From assembly GCA_946549155.1 (NCBI GenBank), contig CAMNQN010000175.1, positions 1-7,094 on the forward strand: a stretch of DNA of 7,094 nt, read 5' to 3'. Under the pieces are notes generated by a model. The model was not told where the DNA came from and did not search any database. It was given only the letters and a program-made list of their open reading frames with translations. The position numbers and the translations under genes are program-made. The stretch comes from an uncultured Lachnospiraceae bacterium (lineage in GTDB: Bacteria; Bacillota; Clostridia; Lachnospirales; Lachnospiraceae). Below, piece after piece: positions 6,931 to 7,094 of the stretch (position 1 is the stretch's first letter; every line of letters starts with the position of its first letter).

Positions 6931-6942
6931 TGTTAATTAACA
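6931..6942. repeat. 12-bp perfect palindrome downstream of the permease
   Basis: TGTTAATTAACA is a perfect inverted repeat without spacer, 19 nt after the permease stop. It is AT-rich within GC-rich surroundings, and flanking GTCCT (6918-6922) and AGGAC (6942-6946) are also complementary. It could be a binding site for a dimeric regulator of a gene beyond the window. Chance remains possible at this length. Confidence 0.35.
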
Positions 6943-7042
6943 GGACGCAGGAAAAGACGGGGCCGAGCGGGCAGATACCTATGGAAAACTGCTCCGGATA
7001 CAAGAAACGCTAGGATGGAGCTGCTCCCCGATTTCGGGTACC

Positions 7043-7094
7043 GGGGCAATTCGCCAGGAAATCCTGATGATTTCCCGGCTCAGTGCCCCTGAGC
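7043..7094 (+). other. GC-rich region with two competing hairpins, function unknown
   Basis: GGGGCA (7043-7048) pairs with TGCCCC (7084-7089). Inside it GCC (7053-7055) pairs with GGC (7077-7079), and GGAAATC (7057-7063) pairs with GATTTCC (7069-7075) around the loop CTGAT. That gives 16 pairs in all, with one 4x4 internal loop and one mismatch. Alternatively GCTCAG (7078-7083) pairs with CTGAGC (7089-7094) around TGCCC, which excludes the outer stem. This could be a leader RNA, a terminator without visible T run, or a mobile-element end. The rest of 6912-7042 shows no gene, and I recognise no riboswitch class. Confidence 0.3.

Noticed and set aside
7015..7092. 25-codon open frame starting at the ATG at 7015
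   Set aside because: There is no properly spaced ribosome binding site, the product is unrecognised, and the stretch overlaps strong hairpins. Random open frames of this length are common.
6912..7094. Known riboswitch or T-box leader
   Set aside because: I compared it by eye with the conserved cores of the common classes, including T-box, cobalamin, SAM, TPP, FMN, lysine and M-box. No core matched; GGGTACCGGGG only loosely resembles a T-box sequence.
1..7094. CRISPR array, tRNA, rRNA or insertion sequence
   Set aside because: No regularly spaced repeats, tRNA-like cloverleaf, rRNA segment or transposase motif was seen on either strand.

Overview
The window looks like a chromosomal segment of a spore-forming, moderate-GC Firmicute, most likely of the Lachnospiraceae/Clostridia. 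The evidence is a CwlC-like amidase with a SPOR domain, a clostridial-style L,D-transpeptidase with a PG_binding_4-type region, strong purine-rich ribosome binding sites, and a histidine kinase with the DISHQTKTPL H-box. The genus cannot be named from this sequence alone. All convincing genes lie on the + strand.

Region 1 (1-1696) holds two cell-wall enzymes. The first is the 3' part of an N-acetylmuramoyl-L-alanine amidase with a C-terminal SPOR domain, cut by the left window edge. After 42 nt comes a complete membrane-anchored YkuD-type L,D-transpeptidase. Close same-strand spacing suggests co-transcription.

Region 2 (1697-3470) is a two-component system. A good sigma-A-type promoter (TTGACG, 17 nt, TATCAT) lies about 110 nt upstream of an OmpR-family response regulator, and an imperfect inverted repeat covers its -10 element. 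The regulator overlaps by 17 nt the start of a histidine kinase with no membrane-spanning segment. A GC-rich 12-bp hairpin with a short T run ends this unit.

Region 3 (3471-6911) is an ABC exporter-type module. An extended -10 promoter (TGTTATAAT) with no recognisable -35 box, and a 9-bp direct repeat just upstream, precedes a LolD/MacB-type ATPase. The ATPase overlaps by 8 nt a large FtsX-type permease with two homologous-looking halves, each with a large extracytoplasmic domain. The layout suggests that the two-component system controls the transporter, as in peptide-sensing or envelope-stress modules. The soluble kinase and the permease topology do not match a canonical BceRS-BceAB system.

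Region 4 (6912-7094) has no supported gene. It contains a 12-bp perfect palindrome and a GC-rich stretch that can form competing hairpins up to the right edge.

The genes are of known families. The parts most worth checking are the two differently built promoters, a possible regulator box shared by them (ATTT-N4-AAGGA), and the pairing of a TM-less kinase with a two-lobed exporter.
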